A stretch of DNA of 8,250 nt from Planctomycetes bacterium RIFOXYC2_FULL_41_27 (GTDB lineage Bacteria; Planctomycetota; Brocadiia; Brocadiales; Brocadiaceae): contig MHZD01000269.1 in the NCBI GenBank assembly GCA_001828645.1, positions 1 to 8,250 on the forward strand. The letters run 5' to 3'. The notes beneath the pieces are model-generated. The model saw only the letters and a program-made list of their open reading frames with translations, did not search any database and was not told the DNA's origin. Each line of letters begins with the position of its first letter. Positions within the stretch are counted from its first letter, which is position 1. The position numbers were made by a program, and so were the translations under genes. Shown here piece after piece: positions 7,313 to 8,250 of this stretch.

Positions 7313-7332
7313 CTGAGGTAGCTGAACTATTA

Positions 7333-7560
7333 CCTATCGTTTACTACTGGTGAATTTTTGCAGCAGTTTTTCCTAGGAGGTTTTTCAAACTCTTCAGGAC
7401 TTCTATGCTCATCGGAAAAACGTTAAATTTTTTTGTTGCAAATGACGGACACGCTTTGCTATATTAATAACGTAATTTACACAACAAACGTCATAATTAA
7501 TAGTTACACAAGAATTAATAAGAGTTTTGAATAATTATTTTAAGTAAGGAATCGAAGTAC
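7333..7560. other. Non-coding stretch before rpsO
   Basis: This closes the 465-base gap without genes that starts at 7096. It holds an 8-base inverted repeat, GTTTTTCC (7366-7373) and GGAAAAAC (7414-7421), followed by a seven-T run near 7428-7434. That could be a loose terminator with a 40-base loop. An AGGAGG string (7375-7380) has no start codon at a usable distance. The rpsO promoter follows. The leader (about 7472-7560) is very AT-rich with two AATTAATA copies (7495-7502 and 7513-7520). I see no recognised S15-binding leader fold. Confidence 0.5.
7436..7465 (+). promoter_or_regulatory. rpsO: Extended -10 promoter for rpsO-pnp
   Basis: TTGCAA (7436-7441), then 18 bases, then TATATT (7460-7465), preceded by TGC, i.e. 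an extended -10 (TGnTATATT). Transcription would start near 7472, giving a leader of about 89 bases before the rpsO ATG. It is the best sigma-70-type promoter in the gap and explains independent expression of the ribosomal operon. Confidence 0.6.
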
Positions 7561-7827
7561 ATGATCACTAAAGAAGTAAAACAGCGAATTATCAATGACC
7601 TCAGAGTGCATGAAAGCGACACGGGTTCTCCGGAGGTGCAGGTAGCATTGCTAACAGAACGAATTAATCATTTAAGCGGCCATCTGAAGGAGCACTCAAA
7701 AGACCATACTTCCCGCAGGGGATTGCTTCAAATGGTTGGGCGCAGGTCAGCGCTGCTTAAATATTTATCAAGCAGAGACACTGACAGATATAAAAAGCTG
7801 ATCGATAAACTTGGTATACGGAAGTAA
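7561..7827 (+). CDS. rpsO: 30S ribosomal protein S15
   Basis: An 88-residue protein with the normal length of bacterial S15, a primary binder of 16S rRNA in the 30S platform and partner in the B4 intersubunit bridge. Diagnostic stretches: [16 protein letters not shown] (20-35), the helix-loop with [18 protein letters not shown] (45-62) and the C-terminal [14 protein letters not shown]. The conserved His, Asp, Ser and Arg residues of the rRNA-binding loop are present. The ATG start has AAGGA (7546-7550) ten bases upstream. It heads the conserved rpsO-pnp pair, with pnp beginning 114 bases downstream. S15 represses its own mRNA in several bacteria; whether the leader here does so cannot be judged by eye. 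Confidence 0.98.
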   Translation: MITKEVKQRIINDLRVHESDTGSPEVQVALLTERINHLSGHLKEHSKDHTSRRGLLQMVGRRSALLKYLSSRDTDRYKKLIDKLGIRK

Positions 7828-7941
7828 ATCAAAGTATTTAGGAGGAAGTTATAGACCTATCCCAAAAATGCATAAAAAAATTCATATCATTTATTCCTTT
7901 TGCTGGTCAAGGCAAATAAGAAATAAGTTTGGAGGTATTCA

Positions 7942-8250
7942 ATGGCGTATTGTAAAGTAGAAAGGTTGATCGGCAAAAGAACCCTCAGTATAGAAGTAGG
8001 TAAAATTGCAAAACAAGCTGATGGCGCAGCTATCGTTCGATACGGAGATACGATGGTCTTGGCCACAGCAGTATCAGCGCCAGAAGAAAAAGAAGAAGCT
8101 GATTTTTTCCCTCTAACCGTAGATTACAGGGAAAAAATGTATGCCGCCGGAAAGTTTCCAGGCGGTTTTTTTAAGAGAGAGGGAAGACCTACCTTAAAAG
8201 AAACATTAACCATGCGGTTAATAGATCGTCCCATCAGGCCACTCTTTCCA
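7942..8250 (+). CDS. pnp: Polynucleotide phosphorylase, N-terminal 103 residues (3' end outside window)
   Basis: The start of a phosphorolytic 3'-to-5' exoribonuclease that degrades RNA with phosphate and forms a homotrimer, often within the RNA degradosome. The first RNase PH domain is visible: [10 protein letters not shown] (35-44), [23 protein letters not shown] in two halves around 53-75, FFKREGRP (76-83, matching the RNA-binding FFRR loop of E. coli PNPase) and [13 protein letters not shown] (91-103). ATG 7942 has a strong GGAGG (7931-7935) six bases upstream. It is open at the window end with no stop codon. Its position behind rpsO is the conserved bacterial arrangement; co-transcription is likely, as no strong terminator is visible in the 114-base gap. 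Confidence 0.97.
   Translation, partial: MAYCKVERLIGKRTLSIEVGKIAKQADGAAIVRYGDTMVLATAVSAPEEKEEADFFPLTVDYREKMYAAGKFPGGFFKREGRPTLKETLTMRLIDRPIRPLFP

Larger units (their letters stand above)
7093..7332. repeat. Nested palindromic intergenic repeat element
   Basis: About 240 bases bounded by perfect 10-base inverted ends, TAATAGTTCA (7093-7102) and TGAACTATTA (7323-7332). Inside are a second pair of inverted arms (7164-7190 and 7286-7312) and a perfect central palindrome (7215-7243). There is no convincing open reading frame or transposase in it, and no clear target-site duplication. The left end includes the stop codon of the formate dehydrogenase gene. It may be a MITE-like or composite REP-like element, or several small repeats piled up. 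The three layers of symmetry are plain; their unity as one element is inferred. Confidence 0.55.

Noticed and set aside
7344..7412. Minus-strand 22-residue frame (MSIEVLKSLKNLLGKTAAKIHQ region)
   Set aside because: It reads like a plausible helix but has no ribosome binding site, is very short and lies in repeat-flanked non-coding DNA; not supportable as a gene.
7869..7964. ATG frame of about 30 codons between rpsO and pnp
   Set aside because: It runs into pnp in another frame and its nearest Shine-Dalgarno is over 20 bases away.

Overview
The window is a bacterial chromosomal stretch of fairly low GC content with seven protein genes, two of them cut by the window edges. A selenocysteine-containing formate dehydrogenase, a Memo/AmrB-family protein and a PP-loop tRNA-thiolation-type enzyme suggest an anaerobe. 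The gene styles and the abundance of AGGAT-type dispersed palindromic repeats would fit an anammox planctomycete (Brocadiales), but this assignment is low confidence and rests on general impression, not on a marker comparison.

Layout. 1-846 (+): C-terminal part of a polyprenyl-phosphate sugar-1-phosphate transferase (start of exopolysaccharide or O-glycan assembly), converging on 887-2041 (-): a membrane-anchored coiled-coil/TPR protein. 2200-3264 (-): a ThiI/MnmA-like PP-loop ATPase with a TTG start. A 215-base divergent promoter region separates it from 3480-4283 (+): a Memo-family (AmrB) protein. A hairpin-like repeat (4293-4368) lies before 4396-7095 (+): a single 899-residue formate dehydrogenase catalytic subunit read through an in-frame UGA (selenocysteine 358), with a bacterial SECIS hairpin directly behind it. 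7093-7332 is a nested palindromic repeat element, followed by an AT-rich stretch with a good promoter driving 7561-7827 (+): rpsO (ribosomal protein S15), and 7942-8250 (+): the start of pnp (polynucleotide phosphorylase), the classical rpsO-pnp pair.

How the parts relate. The genes do not form one pathway. The left third is envelope polysaccharide and envelope structure, the middle is tRNA modification and an unexplained Memo protein, and the right is formate oxidation next to a translation/RNA-decay operon. The most notable points are the selenoprotein, which an ordinary gene caller splits into two genes at 5467-5469, and the related repeats that bracket it on both sides. No CRISPR array, tRNA, rRNA or transposase gene was seen.
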